Source: GWE2-42-39 sp963668595 (GTDB taxonomy: Bacteria > Bacteroidota > Bacteroidia > Bacteroidales > Prolixibacteraceae). Taken from it: a stretch of 64,000 bases of DNA. Shown here piece by piece: positions 35,344 through 43,779 of the stretch. The DNA is taken from NCBI GenBank assembly GCA_963668595.1, contig OY764876.1, forward strand, positions 1,984,001-2,048,000. The letters are read 5' to 3'. The position numbers were made by a program, and so were the translations under genes. Position 1 is the first letter of the stretch. Every line of letters begins with the position of its first letter. The notes under the pieces were generated by a model. That model ran no database searches. It had not been told where the DNA came from and saw only the letters and a list, made by a program, of their open reading frames with translations.

Positions 35344-35737
35344 TAAAGCGGTGGCAAAAGTAGGATTATTTTTTAGATTCCAAAAATATTTCCAAAAAAA
35401 ATCGAAAAAATTTTGTTTTATTTTTTTTCTGACAAAGGTTGCTTTTTTAATACTTATTTATGAATTTAGTAAGGCTTAAAATCGTACTTACTGAAACAGT
35501 TGATTTTACTACTATTTTGAATTCTTTCGATACACCGAAATGAAAAAAATCAGAACGAAATCAGCAAATCGTTGTATGGTTTCTTTGTAATAAATACAAG
35601 TAAAAAAAGTAGAATCGGTAATAAGAAGAAAAAAAATTAGATATACCTGTTACCAACAAACATCATAACAAATTGGAAATGATATTTTTATGTGAAATAT
35701 TTCAGTTTATTTTTTTTAACCCTAAACATGTTTACTT
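35344..35737. other. Intergenic region: tRNA-Ser promoter and HU upstream region
   Basis: 394 bp, very AT-rich. The left end holds the tRNA-Ser promoter. The rest must include the HU promoter and a leader, but no clear -7 box or gene was found. Confidence 0.5.
35355..35384 (-). promoter_or_regulatory. tRNA-Ser promoter
   Basis: On the minus strand TTTG (35381-35384), 18 bp, TACTTTTG (35355-35362): a full match to the Bacteroidota housekeeping consensus, 12 bp before the mature 5' end. Confidence 0.7.
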
Positions 35738-36007
35738 ATGAACAAAGCTCAATTAATTGACGCCATGGCTGAAAAAGCCGGTTTGACTAAAGCTGATGCC
35801 AAAAAAGCTCTTGATGCTTTTGTAGAAGCTACTACTGACGCATTGAAAAATGGCGACCGTGTTGCATTGATCGGATTCGGATCATTCTCTGTTGCTACTC
35901 GCAGTGCCCGCACAGGAAGAAACCCACAATCTGGAAAACCAATTGAAATTGCTGCCAAAAAAGTGGTAAAATTCAAACCTGGAGCAGAATTGACTGACGC
36001 TGTTTAA
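35738..36007 (+). CDS. HU-family DNA-binding protein
   Basis: 89 residues: MNKAQLIDAMAEKAGLTKADAKKAL, GFGSFSVATRSARTGRNPQSG and VVKFKPGAELTDAV are textbook HU/IHF features, including the beta-arm tip proline in RNPQSG. It is a dimeric nucleoid-associated protein that bends DNA. Monocistronic, with its own terminator; the long AT-rich upstream region suggests high or regulated expression. It does not belong to the longer HU-like proteins of Bacteroidota that carry C-terminal extensions. Confidence 0.96.
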   Translation: MNKAQLIDAMAEKAGLTKADAKKALDAFVEATTDALKNGDRVALIGFGSFSVATRSARTGRNPQSGKPIEIAAKKVVKFKPGAELTDAV

Positions 36008-36028
36008 TCAGCAAAAAAGAAATTTTTG

Positions 36029-36058
36029 AGGGAGTATCAGTACGGTTCTCCCTTTTTT
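36029..36058 (+). terminator. Terminator after HU
   Basis: AGGGAG (36029-36034) pairs with CTCCCT (36048-36053) and is followed by a T-run to 36058, 18 bp before the next start codon. Confidence 0.75.
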
Positions 36059-36076
36059 ATTTTTTACTTTTGCCTA

Positions 36077-36760
36077 ATGAATACTCTTTTAATACAATAT
36101 CTTTCCGGATTTATCACCAAACAAAGGCTTCAGCTATTTCATTCAATACTTGAAAATCGCACCAAATATATGACCATTGTTCTGGAAGACATTTTTCAGC
36201 CGCAAAATGCCAGTGCAGTGGTTCGTTCGGCTGATTGTTTCGGCATACACGATGTTCACGTGATTGAAAATCGGAATAAATTTAATGTTGACACAGAAGT
36301 AGCCATGGGGGCTTCAAAATGGATCAACCTGCAAACGCACAATCAACGCGAAAACAACACCGCAGAAACGCTCTCAATATTAAAAACAGAAGGATACCGG
36401 ATTGTTGCAACCAGCCCGCATAAATACGACACAAAACTCGAAGAACTGGATCTGCTGAAAGGAAAAATCGCATTAGTTTTTGGAACAGAGTTAACAGGGA
36501 TCAGTACAACTGCCAGCGAAATGGCTGATGAATTTGTAAAAATCCCCATGTACGGTTTTACTGAAAGTTTAAACATTTCAGTGTCCGCAGCGATTATCAT
36601 GCATTACCTGACCCTAAAAATGAAATCGACTCCAGGAATTAACTGGCAATTAAGGAACAATGACCGCGAAGACATTCTGCTACAATGGTTACGCAGCACA
36701 ATAAAAAGTTCAGATTTATTAGAAAAGCAATTTTTTCAACTCAATAAATTCTCCAACTAA
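36077..36760 (+). CDS. trmH: TrmH-type tRNA 2'-O-methyltransferase (SpoU family)
   Basis: 227 residues from the ATG at 36077. SpoU-family motifs: FQPQNASAVVRSADCFGI (motif 1), ALVFGTELTGIS (motif 2) and MYGFTESLNISVSAAIIMHYL (motif 3), which together build the trefoil-knot SAM site. Length and the short C-terminal helix suit TrmH, which methylates the ribose of G18 in tRNAs, but closely related rRNA methyltransferases cannot be excluded by eye. It is 49 bp before the DPP III gene on the same strand. Confidence 0.85.
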   Translation: MNTLLIQYLSGFITKQRLQLFHSILENRTKYMTIVLEDIFQPQNASAVVRSADCFGIHDVHVIENRNKFNVDTEVAMGASKWINLQTHNQRENNTAETLSILKTEGYRIVATSPHKYDTKLEELDLLKGKIALVFGTELTGISTTASEMADEFVKIPMYGFTESLNISVSAAIIMHYLTLKMKSTPGINWQLRNNDREDILLQWLRSTIKSSDLLEKQFFQLNKFSN

Positions 36761-36809
36761 GAAAATTAATCCACAAAAAAAAAGAAAAATCCTATAACAT
36801 ATCAGAAAT

Positions 36810-38780
36810 ATGAAAGAAGAAAAAAATGTGTTGGTCGAAAAATTTGCTGATATAAAAATTCTCCGCTACGAAGTACCCGGATTTGAACAACTTTCACTTC
36901 AACAAAAAATTTATATTTATTATCTGAGTATTGCAGCATGTTGCGGACGAGATATTCTTTGGGATCAAAACAATCGATACAATCTCCGCATCAGGGCAAT
37001 TCTGGAACATATTTTCGTCAACTACAAAGGTATCCGAACCAGTGAAGAGTTCACGGCTTTTGTGGTTTACTTAAAACGGATATGGTTCTCGAACGGTATT
37101 CATCACCATTATTCAACCGAAAAAATTCCGGCAGGATTTTCCTCCGCCTATTTCGATCAATTAGTTGGCTATACAAATTGGAAAACTTTTGAAATAGAAA
37201 AAGATCAGGATTTACAGACAACAATCCAACAGGTAAAGGACATACTTTTTGATGACACAAGAGAGACGAAACGAGTTTGTCTTGATCAGGGAAAAGATTT
37301 ATTGCATGCATCGTCCAACAATTACTACCAAAATGTCAGCCAGGCCGAGGCCGAAGAATTTTACGCCAGAAAAAAAGAAGCCAGTGGTGACAATCCGGTT
37401 TCGCATGGACTGAATTCAACCCTGGTGAAAACTGATGAGCAATTGGAAGAAAAAGTTTGGCGTTCGCAGAGCTTGTATTCCGAAGCGATTTGTCCAACCG
37501 TTTTCTATCTTGAAAAAGCGAAACTATATGCTGAAAATGAGCAGCAGAAGCGCTATATCGAAGTTTTGTGCGATTATTACCGAAGCGGAGATCTTCAAAA
37601 ATTTGATGAATACAATATTTTATGGTTGCAAGAACAAGCCGGGCAAATTGACTTTGTAAACGGTTTTATTGAAGTGTATGGCGATTCGTTGGGAATAAAA
37701 GGAAGCTGGGAAGCGCTCGTCAATATAAAAGATCACGAAGCCAGCATCCGGGCCGAAGTACTTAGTCGGCATGCACACTGGTTCGAAGATCACTCGCCGG
37801 TAGCACCTCGTTTCAAAAAAACGGAAGTGAAGGGAGTTTCAGCCAAAGTAATTCATGCAGCGATGCTCGGAGGCGATTGCTACCCGGCAACTCCGATTGG
37901 AATTAATTTACCTAATTCTGAGTGGATTCGTGAGCAATACGGATCAAAATCGGTAACGATTGAAAACATCACGTACTCGTACTTCCTCGATTCAATGAAA
38001 AATGGCATGCTTGAGGAATTTGCCGCCACAGAAGAAGAAAAACAACGCGCACAACAATTCGGCTACCTGGCCGGAAACCTGCATACCGATTTACACGAAT
38101 GCCTCGGTCATGGTTCAGGAAAAATAAATAAAGGCGTAAAAACCGAAGACCTCAAAAATTATTATTCAACCATCGAAGAAACACGCGCCGATTTGTTCGC
38201 GCTCTATTATATTATGGATGAGAAAATGGTTGAATTAGGCCTCTTGCCTTCTCTTGATGCGGCCAAAGCAGAATACGATGCCTACCTGCGGAATGCGCTC
38301 ATTACTCAGCTTACACGCATTGAAGCTGGTAAAAACATAGAAGAGTCTCACATGCGTAATCGGCAACTTATTGCAAATTGGATTATGCAACATGGAGCAG
38401 ATTCGAAAACAGTAGAATGGGTTTCAAACGACAACAAATCGTTCGTTATCATTCGAAATTACCAGCGCATGCGTGAGTTGGTTGGCAAATTACTGGCCGA
38501 AATACAACGCATAAAATCGGAAGGTGATTTTGACGCTGCCCGAAATATTGTTGAAACTTACGGAGTAAAAATCGACCCAAAACTTCATCAGGAAGTACTT
38601 GAGCGTTTCAAAAAACTGAATATAGCACCTTACACAGGTTTTCTAAATCCGGAATACAAACTGATAAAAAATCAGGAAGGAGAAATCACCGACGTAACAA
38701 TTGAGCAAGCTGCTGATTTCACCAGTCAAATGCTTTCTTATTCTGAAAAATTTGGATTTCTTCCTTTGGTGAATGAATAA
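36810..38780 (+). CDS. Dipeptidyl-peptidase III (family M49)
   Basis: 656 residues, no signal peptide, so cytosolic. The M49 zinc motif HECLGH (H429, E430, H434) is present in LHECLGHGSGKINKG, and the second motif EETRADLFALYY supplies the third zinc ligand (the EECRAD equivalent). Bacteroides thetaiotaomicron DPP III has the same HECLGH variant and a similar size. Such enzymes release dipeptides from oligopeptides; homologues are sometimes mislabelled as dihydrofolate reductase. Probably involved in peptide turnover. A bidirectional terminator separates it from the convergent lanthipeptide precursor gene. Confidence 0.9.
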   Translation: MKEEKNVLVEKFADIKILRYEVPGFEQLSLQQKIYIYYLSIAACCGRDILWDQNNRYNLRIRAILEHIFVNYKGIRTSEEFTAFVVYLKRIWFSNGIHHHYSTEKIPAGFSSAYFDQLVGYTNWKTFEIEKDQDLQTTIQQVKDILFDDTRETKRVCLDQGKDLLHASSNNYYQNVSQAEAEEFYARKKEASGDNPVSHGLNSTLVKTDEQLEEKVWRSQSLYSEAICPTVFYLEKAKLYAENEQQKRYIEVLCDYYRSGDLQKFDEYNILWLQEQAGQIDFVNGFIEVYGDSLGIKGSWEALVNIKDHEASIRAEVLSRHAHWFEDHSPVAPRFKKTEVKGVSAKVIHAAMLGGDCYPATPIGINLPNSEWIREQYGSKSVTIENITYSYFLDSMKNGMLEEFAATEEEKQRAQQFGYLAGNLHTDLHECLGHGSGKINKGVKTEDLKNYYSTIEETRADLFALYYIMDEKMVELGLLPSLDAAKAEYDAYLRNALITQLTRIEAGKNIEESHMRNRQLIANWIMQHGADSKTVEWVSNDNKSFVIIRNYQRMRELVGKLLAEIQRIKSEGDFDAARNIVETYGVKIDPKLHQEVLERFKKLNIAPYTGFLNPEYKLIKNQEGEITDVTIEQAADFTSQMLSYSEKFGFLPLVNE

Positions 38781-38802
38781 ACTCTAAGAATTTATTACAA
38801 GA

Positions 38803-38837
38803 AAAAGAGGTAACGAATTATATTCACCACCTCTTTT
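38803..38837. terminator. Shared terminator between DPP III and the lanthipeptide precursor
   Basis: A 9-bp stem (AAAAGAGGT at 38803-38811, ACCTCTTTT at 38829-38837) flanked by A and T tracts on both sides, suited to terminate both convergent genes. Confidence 0.7.
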
Positions 38838-38857
38838 CTCTTTGTAATCCACAAAAA

Positions 38858-39097
38858 TCAGCACTGCTTGGTGTGATTACAAAAACTAATTGAGTTTTTC
38901 TTCATTGGTTTAAAATCCTTACAAGGATTACTTTTTCCTTTACATTGAGTAGAAACACAATGAGCCCGACTACTTTCAACAATTACAGAGTTATTATAAT
39001 CAACAAAATTGATTAACCCCCCACGAACATTCATCAACTCTTCTCCACTCAATTTTGCAATAGTTTGCTTGTTTAATTGTAACTTCTTTTTCTCCAT
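38858..39097 (-). CDS. Class I lanthipeptide precursor (LanA)
   Basis: 79 residues from the ATG at 39097 (a GTG nine codons upstream is less likely). The leader, residues 1-27, contains KKLQLNKQTIAKLSGEEL and ends in VRGG, the double-glycine leader of Bacteroidota class I lanthipeptide precursors. The core (28-79) has five cysteines: 47, 52, 59, 73 and 79. Each is preceded at two to three intervening residues by Ser or Thr: S43-C47, S49-C52, S56-C59, S69-C73, T76-C79. That suggests five non-overlapping lanthionine/methyllanthionine rings after a 15-residue linear start. It lies 240 bp after the LanB C-terminal gene on the same strand. A self-complementary hairpin (39170-39190) lies in its upstream region. 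The mature activity is unknown. Confidence 0.88.
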   Translation of the reverse strand: MEKKKLQLNKQTIAKLSGEELMNVRGGLINFVDYNNSVIVESSRAHCVSTQCKGKSNPCKDFKPMKKNSISFCNHTKQC

Positions 39098-39124
39098 AAT
39101 AAAATTCCCATTTAAAAAATTCAC

Positions 39125-39337
39125 ACTCTAATAAATACTATCACATCCCTTTCATGTGAGTAAGTATTTCAAAGAAAGAATTTTTCTTTGTTTTATCAAA
39201 AAAATTACTTAAAAAAAATACTACTAATCTATTGACATTCAAACACTCGCCTCCAAACAAAACAATCAATAAGAATATAAATATCTTTTAACCAAACAAA
39301 TACAAACGCCACACACACCTATCTATATACAATACAA
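39125..39337. promoter_or_regulatory. Upstream region of the lanthipeptide precursor
   Basis: 213 bp, strongly AT-rich. It holds a perfect 8-bp hairpin CAAAGAAA-GAATT-TTTCTTTG (39170-39190) and a TCACAT/ATGTGA inverted repeat (39141-39159). No exact TAnnTTTG box was found on the minus strand. It may allow separate, higher expression of the precursor than of the enzymes. Confidence 0.4.
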
Positions 39338-40204
39338 CTACTTGTGTTTTACAACAGATAAATAATATCGCTGTAGCAAATCGTAAATTACCATCTCATA
39401 TTTTCTCTGATTGGTTCGAAATAACCTGTTTAACATCATATGGATGTAACTAATCAACAGATCCTCCAACAAAACATCACTGTCAGACTGCTTACATAAA
39501 GAAGAAATTTCCGACGCAACAGAACAGATTTTTTTCGATTTATCAATCAATAAATTACAAAATTGCGTTTCAAATTCACCTTTCATTGCAGAGTTTATTT
39601 CTGCTCGAAAGGTTCTGTACTTTGCTGACAATTGCCGTTGGGCAGTATTATCCATATTGAATTCTTTCGCAAAGCCGTTCTTCATGCCTTCCAGCAGGAG
39701 CAAGCGATCGTCCACATTTAGTTCAAAATCAACTAAAAGATTATCAATCATTTTCATTGAGAGTAGCCAACGAGTCATTTCATCATCGGCACCATACAAT
39801 AATCCAACAATTTCAGCAATGGCTATACTATCAACATAAAAAATAGTCTCGGATAATTCCATTGTCTGAGATCCATAACGTTTCATTTCTCGCTGGTAAG
39901 TCTCAAGCTGAAGTTTCCAGATTCTATCAGTTTCAATTTCTGGGGTAACTAACAGATTAACTGCATCTATAAGATACGATAAGTATTGAGTATCGGTTAA
40001 ATGGAAACGAACTCGCAAATGATAATTTGGATCAGTATAACGTATGAAAAACCATTTATCTACAACTCCTTCCTCGGTAAATCTTTTCGCGAGAGGATAA
40101 ATTATTTCGGCTAAGTATAAATCAGATAATTTAAATCCGGTATAAATCTTAAAATAAACCCATTCATCTCCAGGAATAAATATAGATTTCTGTTTTGTTG
40201 TCAT
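39338..40204 (-). CDS. Split LanB, C-terminal elimination domain (thiopeptide-type biosynthesis protein)
   Basis: 288 residues resembling the SpaB_C / thiopeptide-type bacteriocin biosynthesis family: GDEWVYFKIYTGFKLSDLYL near the start, DKWFFIRYTDPNYHLRVRF near residue 55, and YHMMLNRLFRTNQRKYEM near the end. In full-length LanB this domain removes glutamate from glutamylated Ser/Thr to give dehydroalanine/dehydrobutyrine. Here it is a separate gene whose ATG overlaps the stop of the LanB N-terminal gene by 4 bp (ATGA type), so the halves are translationally coupled and presumably form a complex. Split LanB proteins are known from Bacteroidota, such as the pinensin producer. Confidence 0.9.
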   Translation of the reverse strand: MTTKQKSIFIPGDEWVYFKIYTGFKLSDLYLAEIIYPLAKRFTEEGVVDKWFFIRYTDPNYHLRVRFHLTDTQYLSYLIDAVNLLVTPEIETDRIWKLQLETYQREMKRYGSQTMELSETIFYVDSIAIAEIVGLLYGADDEMTRWLLSMKMIDNLLVDFELNVDDRLLLLEGMKNGFAKEFNMDNTAQRQLSAKYRTFRAEINSAMKGEFETQFCNLLIDKSKKICSVASEISSLCKQSDSDVLLEDLLISYIHMMLNRLFRTNQRKYEMVIYDLLQRYYLSVVKHK

Positions 40205-42486
40205 TCGCCAAGAGATTTATATATTGCAAAAACAAATTCATTTGAAAAATTGTCGCCCTGCACATTACTTACTGCATTTATTTCTGAACTATATGAAAAA
40301 GCTGACAAATAAAAGGTATCATGCTTTTTCACCACCCCGAAAAATGCACGAATACTTAATTCATTATTTAAATCGACAAACAATTCATTGTCTCCATCCA
40401 AATATTTTACTCTTCGGGGTAGTTTTCGAACAATCTGCCACTCTGCTACTTTTTTTAATAGCTCATCTTTTTTTTCAACGGAAAGAAAAGGGGCAACCTC
40501 TGTCTTGCGTACTTTCCATTGTGCTTCGGAAAGAATAAGATTTTTATACCGAACTTCTGGTAAAAAATCGTATTCTCCAGATAATTCCCCCCAATTGAAA
40601 GAGAGATTTGAACGAATTTCTTGTGACTGCAAATCGCATAAAAACTGATATACAGGCATCGCTCCATATGAATAATTATGGGCTGTACCCATTTTAGGAA
40701 TAACTCGTTTTCCTAAACGTTCAGAATACAATACGATTTTTCCGTCTTGAACCATGACATTTAAATCACTCAACGCCAACTGAAAATCTGGATCTACTCC
40801 TGATTTTGCCAAATACGGAATTTCGTACGAGCGAAGCACTGGTCGAAGTAAAATATTTCCGGTTCTTGCCTCTGGCAGATGAACAATTTCTGCAAAAATG
40901 ACATCGGGATCGATATTCGCTTCTTTTTCTGCAATATTTTTTGTGTATTTATATATTTGCTCATCAGCGTGACAAAATCTCCCCAACAGATTAACAGCAC
41001 TGGTGTCTCCAACCATTTTCAAATAAAACCTCTTTTTGTCCTGAGAATAGGAAAAAACTTCACACATCACAGACATTGTTAATGGCAAATCATCCCATTC
41101 GGCCTCCCTGTCTTTAAAATCATCATCCGTAATTTCAATCTTTGATTCCCCTGACGACAATGCATTAACAAGTTTATTGTTTAAAATAGAGTATATTGTA
41201 TTCCAACGAATTTTGGCAGTATCATCAATTTTCAATGGAGTATATATATCGTCAATCAATGGATTTACATCTCCATAATTCCCCATATCATAACCAATTC
41301 CTGATTCTGTATCCAATACTTTTAACAAAGGAACCGAACGATCTTCATATCTCTCATAAAATGCATCTCTAAAACGAGTTAGCCTACTTTCACCACTTCC
41401 TTTGAGCGTCATCTTGTTCAACAATTCAACTCCTTGCATTATTTCGTTTAAATCGGACATAGAAAAACCGGATTTTAGCACTGGTTTTATCATGTCTGAT
41501 TGAAAAAGATATTTGCTATCAAATGTCGTTTTTAATCTCTCGAGGAGCTCTATTATCTTCGCATAAACAGATAAACTATTCCCCAAAGCACAAGAGTCAA
41601 TCTGTTCTAATAGCTGATTTACATTTTTCAAGATTTCCTTCAATGATTCAACTCCTGGAATCCGCAACATTACCTTTTCCAGCTGATGAAAAAATTCTTC
41701 TCCAGTAATTGCGGGCTCTAATTCGTCAACAAGCACCTGATTTGCTATTAGATCATAAATAAAATCAGTCGCAGTTTCTTTATCAATTTCTTCATCAATT
41801 AATACGTCTGCCATTTCGTTAATAAAAGCTCCAGATTTTGCTTTATCCAACACGGCGAGGATATATGAAGATTTATCAACAGAGACAATAGAATGCACCC
41901 GTCTTGTATTTTTATACTTATACTCCACATAACGAAGTTGCGGGCCATATTCATAAATACTAGTATTGGGAAAATAACGCAAGTGACTTCTCATCTCCTC
42001 TTTTTGGGCAATATCCTGTGCTAAAGCACACAGATAATTCATATCCAAACGAGTATGTCGCTGATAACTTTCAACTTCAGGAAAGACTACTGACGTTTGA
42101 TCACCAATACTCCCCAAACTACATGCAGAGAATAATCCAAAAGGAGTACAACGGGTTGACATCCTGGAGAAATAACGAACTACTGATTGCTTTAAGCGAT
42201 CTTCTTCCTTTTCTGAAAAAACTCCGCCATTAATGTATTTTTCAATTTCGGAGTAAAGAACAGGAGAACCGAGATAAATTGCTTCAAGCATCGATTTATC
42301 TGATAATAAAGAAGTAAAATGCATTTCCCCCTCATCAAGGCGTTTTAATTTATCGAAGAACTGAGATAGCGACAACAAGGGAGTTCTCACTACAAACTGA
42401 TCAAAAGGTAAATATTTCTTTTTCTGTTTTATTCTCATCAAATTCAATATTAATTCATTCTTATTCTGGCTTCTTTCGAAAACCAT
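40201..42486 (-). CDS. Split LanB, N-terminal glutamylation domain (lantibiotic dehydratase)
   Basis: 761 residues matching the Lant_dehydr_N family: FDQFVVRTPLLSLSQFF at the start, RYFSRMSTRCTPFGLFSACS near residue 110 (the conserved R-x-x-S-R-x-TPFG region), and RVIPKMGTAHNYSYGAMPVY, PRRVKYLDGDNELFVDLNNE in the C-terminal half. It glutamylates Ser/Thr of the precursor using glutamyl-tRNA. It is second in the lanC-lanB(N)-lanB(C)-lanA order. Base composition is more AT-rich than the arginine or carAB genes, hinting at acquisition by transfer. Confidence 0.93.
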   Translation of the reverse strand: MVFERSQNKNELILNLMRIKQKKKYLPFDQFVVRTPLLSLSQFFDKLKRLDEGEMHFTSLLSDKSMLEAIYLGSPVLYSEIEKYINGGVFSEKEEDRLKQSVVRYFSRMSTRCTPFGLFSACSLGSIGDQTSVVFPEVESYQRHTRLDMNYLCALAQDIAQKEEMRSHLRYFPNTSIYEYGPQLRYVEYKYKNTRRVHSIVSVDKSSYILAVLDKAKSGAFINEMADVLIDEEIDKETATDFIYDLIANQVLVDELEPAITGEEFFHQLEKVMLRIPGVESLKEILKNVNQLLEQIDSCALGNSLSVYAKIIELLERLKTTFDSKYLFQSDMIKPVLKSGFSMSDLNEIMQGVELLNKMTLKGSGESRLTRFRDAFYERYEDRSVPLLKVLDTESGIGYDMGNYGDVNPLIDDIYTPLKIDDTAKIRWNTIYSILNNKLVNALSSGESKIEITDDDFKDREAEWDDLPLTMSVMCEVFSYSQDKKRFYLKMVGDTSAVNLLGRFCHADEQIYKYTKNIAEKEANIDPDVIFAEIVHLPEARTGNILLRPVLRSYEIPYLAKSGVDPDFQLALSDLNVMVQDGKIVLYSERLGKRVIPKMGTAHNYSYGAMPVYQFLCDLQSQEIRSNLSFNWGELSGEYDFLPEVRYKNLILSEAQWKVRKTEVAPFLSVEKKDELLKKVAEWQIVRKLPRRVKYLDGDNELFVDLNNELSIRAFFGVVKKHDTFYLSAFSYSSEINAVSNVQGDNFSNEFVFAIYKSLGE

Positions 42487-42533
42487 AAACAGCCAACAAC
42501 AGTCTATTCAGAAATATAATACAGACGATATTA

Positions 42534-43700
42534 TCAACTCAATAACAAACATGCATCCCACTGAGGCTCAATATCAGAAACTAAAGCAATTAAAGATAAA
42601 CCCAAACCTGCAAAACCATCGAGTAAATCCGGAGCAACAATCGATTGATCAGATAAGATATTTTGTGTTTCTATCATTTCAAGAGCAATATTTGCCCAAT
42701 AACGACTGGAAACAAGAAAAGATTCCTCCTTTGAATATTGATAAACCCGATTAAAAATATGAGCGATTCCAATAGCTCCGTGACAAAAGAAAGGATCAGA
42801 AACAAAATTCGCCTCCAAATTTGTACGTAAAGTTGTTCTTCGGAGAATAGTCATTGCTTGCCTAATCCAGTTCTCATTCTGGCTTGAAATACCTGCTTGC
42901 AGCAATGCCATTGATATTCCTAAATCGCCATAACACCAAGCCAAACGACTATTGTACCCAATCGATTCTGAAGTATTAGGAAATACAGACAGGCTATCAG
43001 AACGGTTCGATTGCAATGATAACAAATACGTAATTGTTCCATCAAGTAATCTCGTTGTATTCGCGGTGTTAATTCCGGAATGAAGTAATTTTGACAAAAG
43101 CACGATAATACTTGCTATACCATGAGACAATCCTAGATTACAATCTTCATCTCCGGAAGAAAACCAAGATAGACCATTACTTTCCTGTTTCACGGATAGT
43201 TCAGGAAAACGAGACAAAAAATCAAACAATAATTTATTTTTTATTTCCGCATTTGAATCAGAATAAAAGAACAGTGCTCGACCAACAGCACCAACAAAAA
43301 AGTCGTAATTTTTCTGATTTATACTTTCAATTGTTGACCAAGCAATTAATTTTCTGAAATCATCCGGAATTTCAACTTCATCTAACTCGGGATTCACCTT
43401 TAACAAATGTTGAAACAGCCAGCCAATTCCGGCTAAACCATAACCAAAAGAAGTATCATAATCCCCCTCATAGTTAACCAATCGGTCAAGTATTTCATCA
43501 ATTTTTTGTTGTGCTGACTGACTGAATTCCTCCCTATTCGAAAATCGTTTATAATAGGAAAAAAACAATGCAGCGGCAGAATCTCCAGCAATTAGCCCCG
43601 CTCCAAAGTCTGATTCATAAGAATTCAGACGAAAAGCTATTTGATCTATAGTGTTGAGTAATCTCGAATTTACTTCTAAAATAGGAATCCATTTTGTCAT
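42534..43700 (-). CDS. Lanthionine synthetase C-like cyclase (LanC)
   Basis: 388 residues from the ATG at 43700 (a TTG lies one codon earlier). The toroidal LanC fold is indicated by repeated G-x-x-G helices (GYGLAGIGWLFQHLL, LSHGIASIIVLL, CYGDLGISMALLQ, CHGAIGIAHIF, DGFAGLGLSLIALV). Catalytic and zinc residues are intact: H193 (LSHG), C256 (WCYGD), C306 and H307 (FCHG). It adds cysteine thiols to dehydrated Ser/Thr to close thioether rings. It is first in the lanthipeptide transcription unit, with a -7 box 33 bp upstream. Confidence 0.93.
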   Translation of the reverse strand: MTKWIPILEVNSRLLNTIDQIAFRLNSYESDFGAGLIAGDSAAALFFSYYKRFSNREEFSQSAQQKIDEILDRLVNYEGDYDTSFGYGLAGIGWLFQHLLKVNPELDEVEIPDDFRKLIAWSTIESINQKNYDFFVGAVGRALFFYSDSNAEIKNKLLFDFLSRFPELSVKQESNGLSWFSSGDEDCNLGLSHGIASIIVLLSKLLHSGINTANTTRLLDGTITYLLSLQSNRSDSLSVFPNTSESIGYNSRLAWCYGDLGISMALLQAGISSQNENWIRQAMTILRRTTLRTNLEANFVSDPFFCHGAIGIAHIFNRVYQYSKEESFLVSSRYWANIALEMIETQNILSDQSIVAPDLLDGFAGLGLSLIALVSDIEPQWDACLLLS

Positions 43701-43732
43701 CAATTGTTTTTTTTATTCTTGCTATAAATATT

Positions 43733-43740
43733 CAAACCTA
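43733..43740 (-). promoter_or_regulatory. lanC promoter -7 box
   Basis: On the minus strand TAGGTTTG matches TAnnTTTG. A start near 43726 gives a 26-nt leader. The -33 element is weak, which would suit a conditional promoter. Confidence 0.5.
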
Positions 43741-43779
43741 TTGTGGAAAATTAATCAATTAGGGGAAAATATCTTTATT

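Noticed and set aside
35160..35363. Plus-strand open frame across tRNA-Ser (contains EREGFEPPDRS)
   Set aside because: This is the well-known false peptide produced by reading a tRNA gene antisense.
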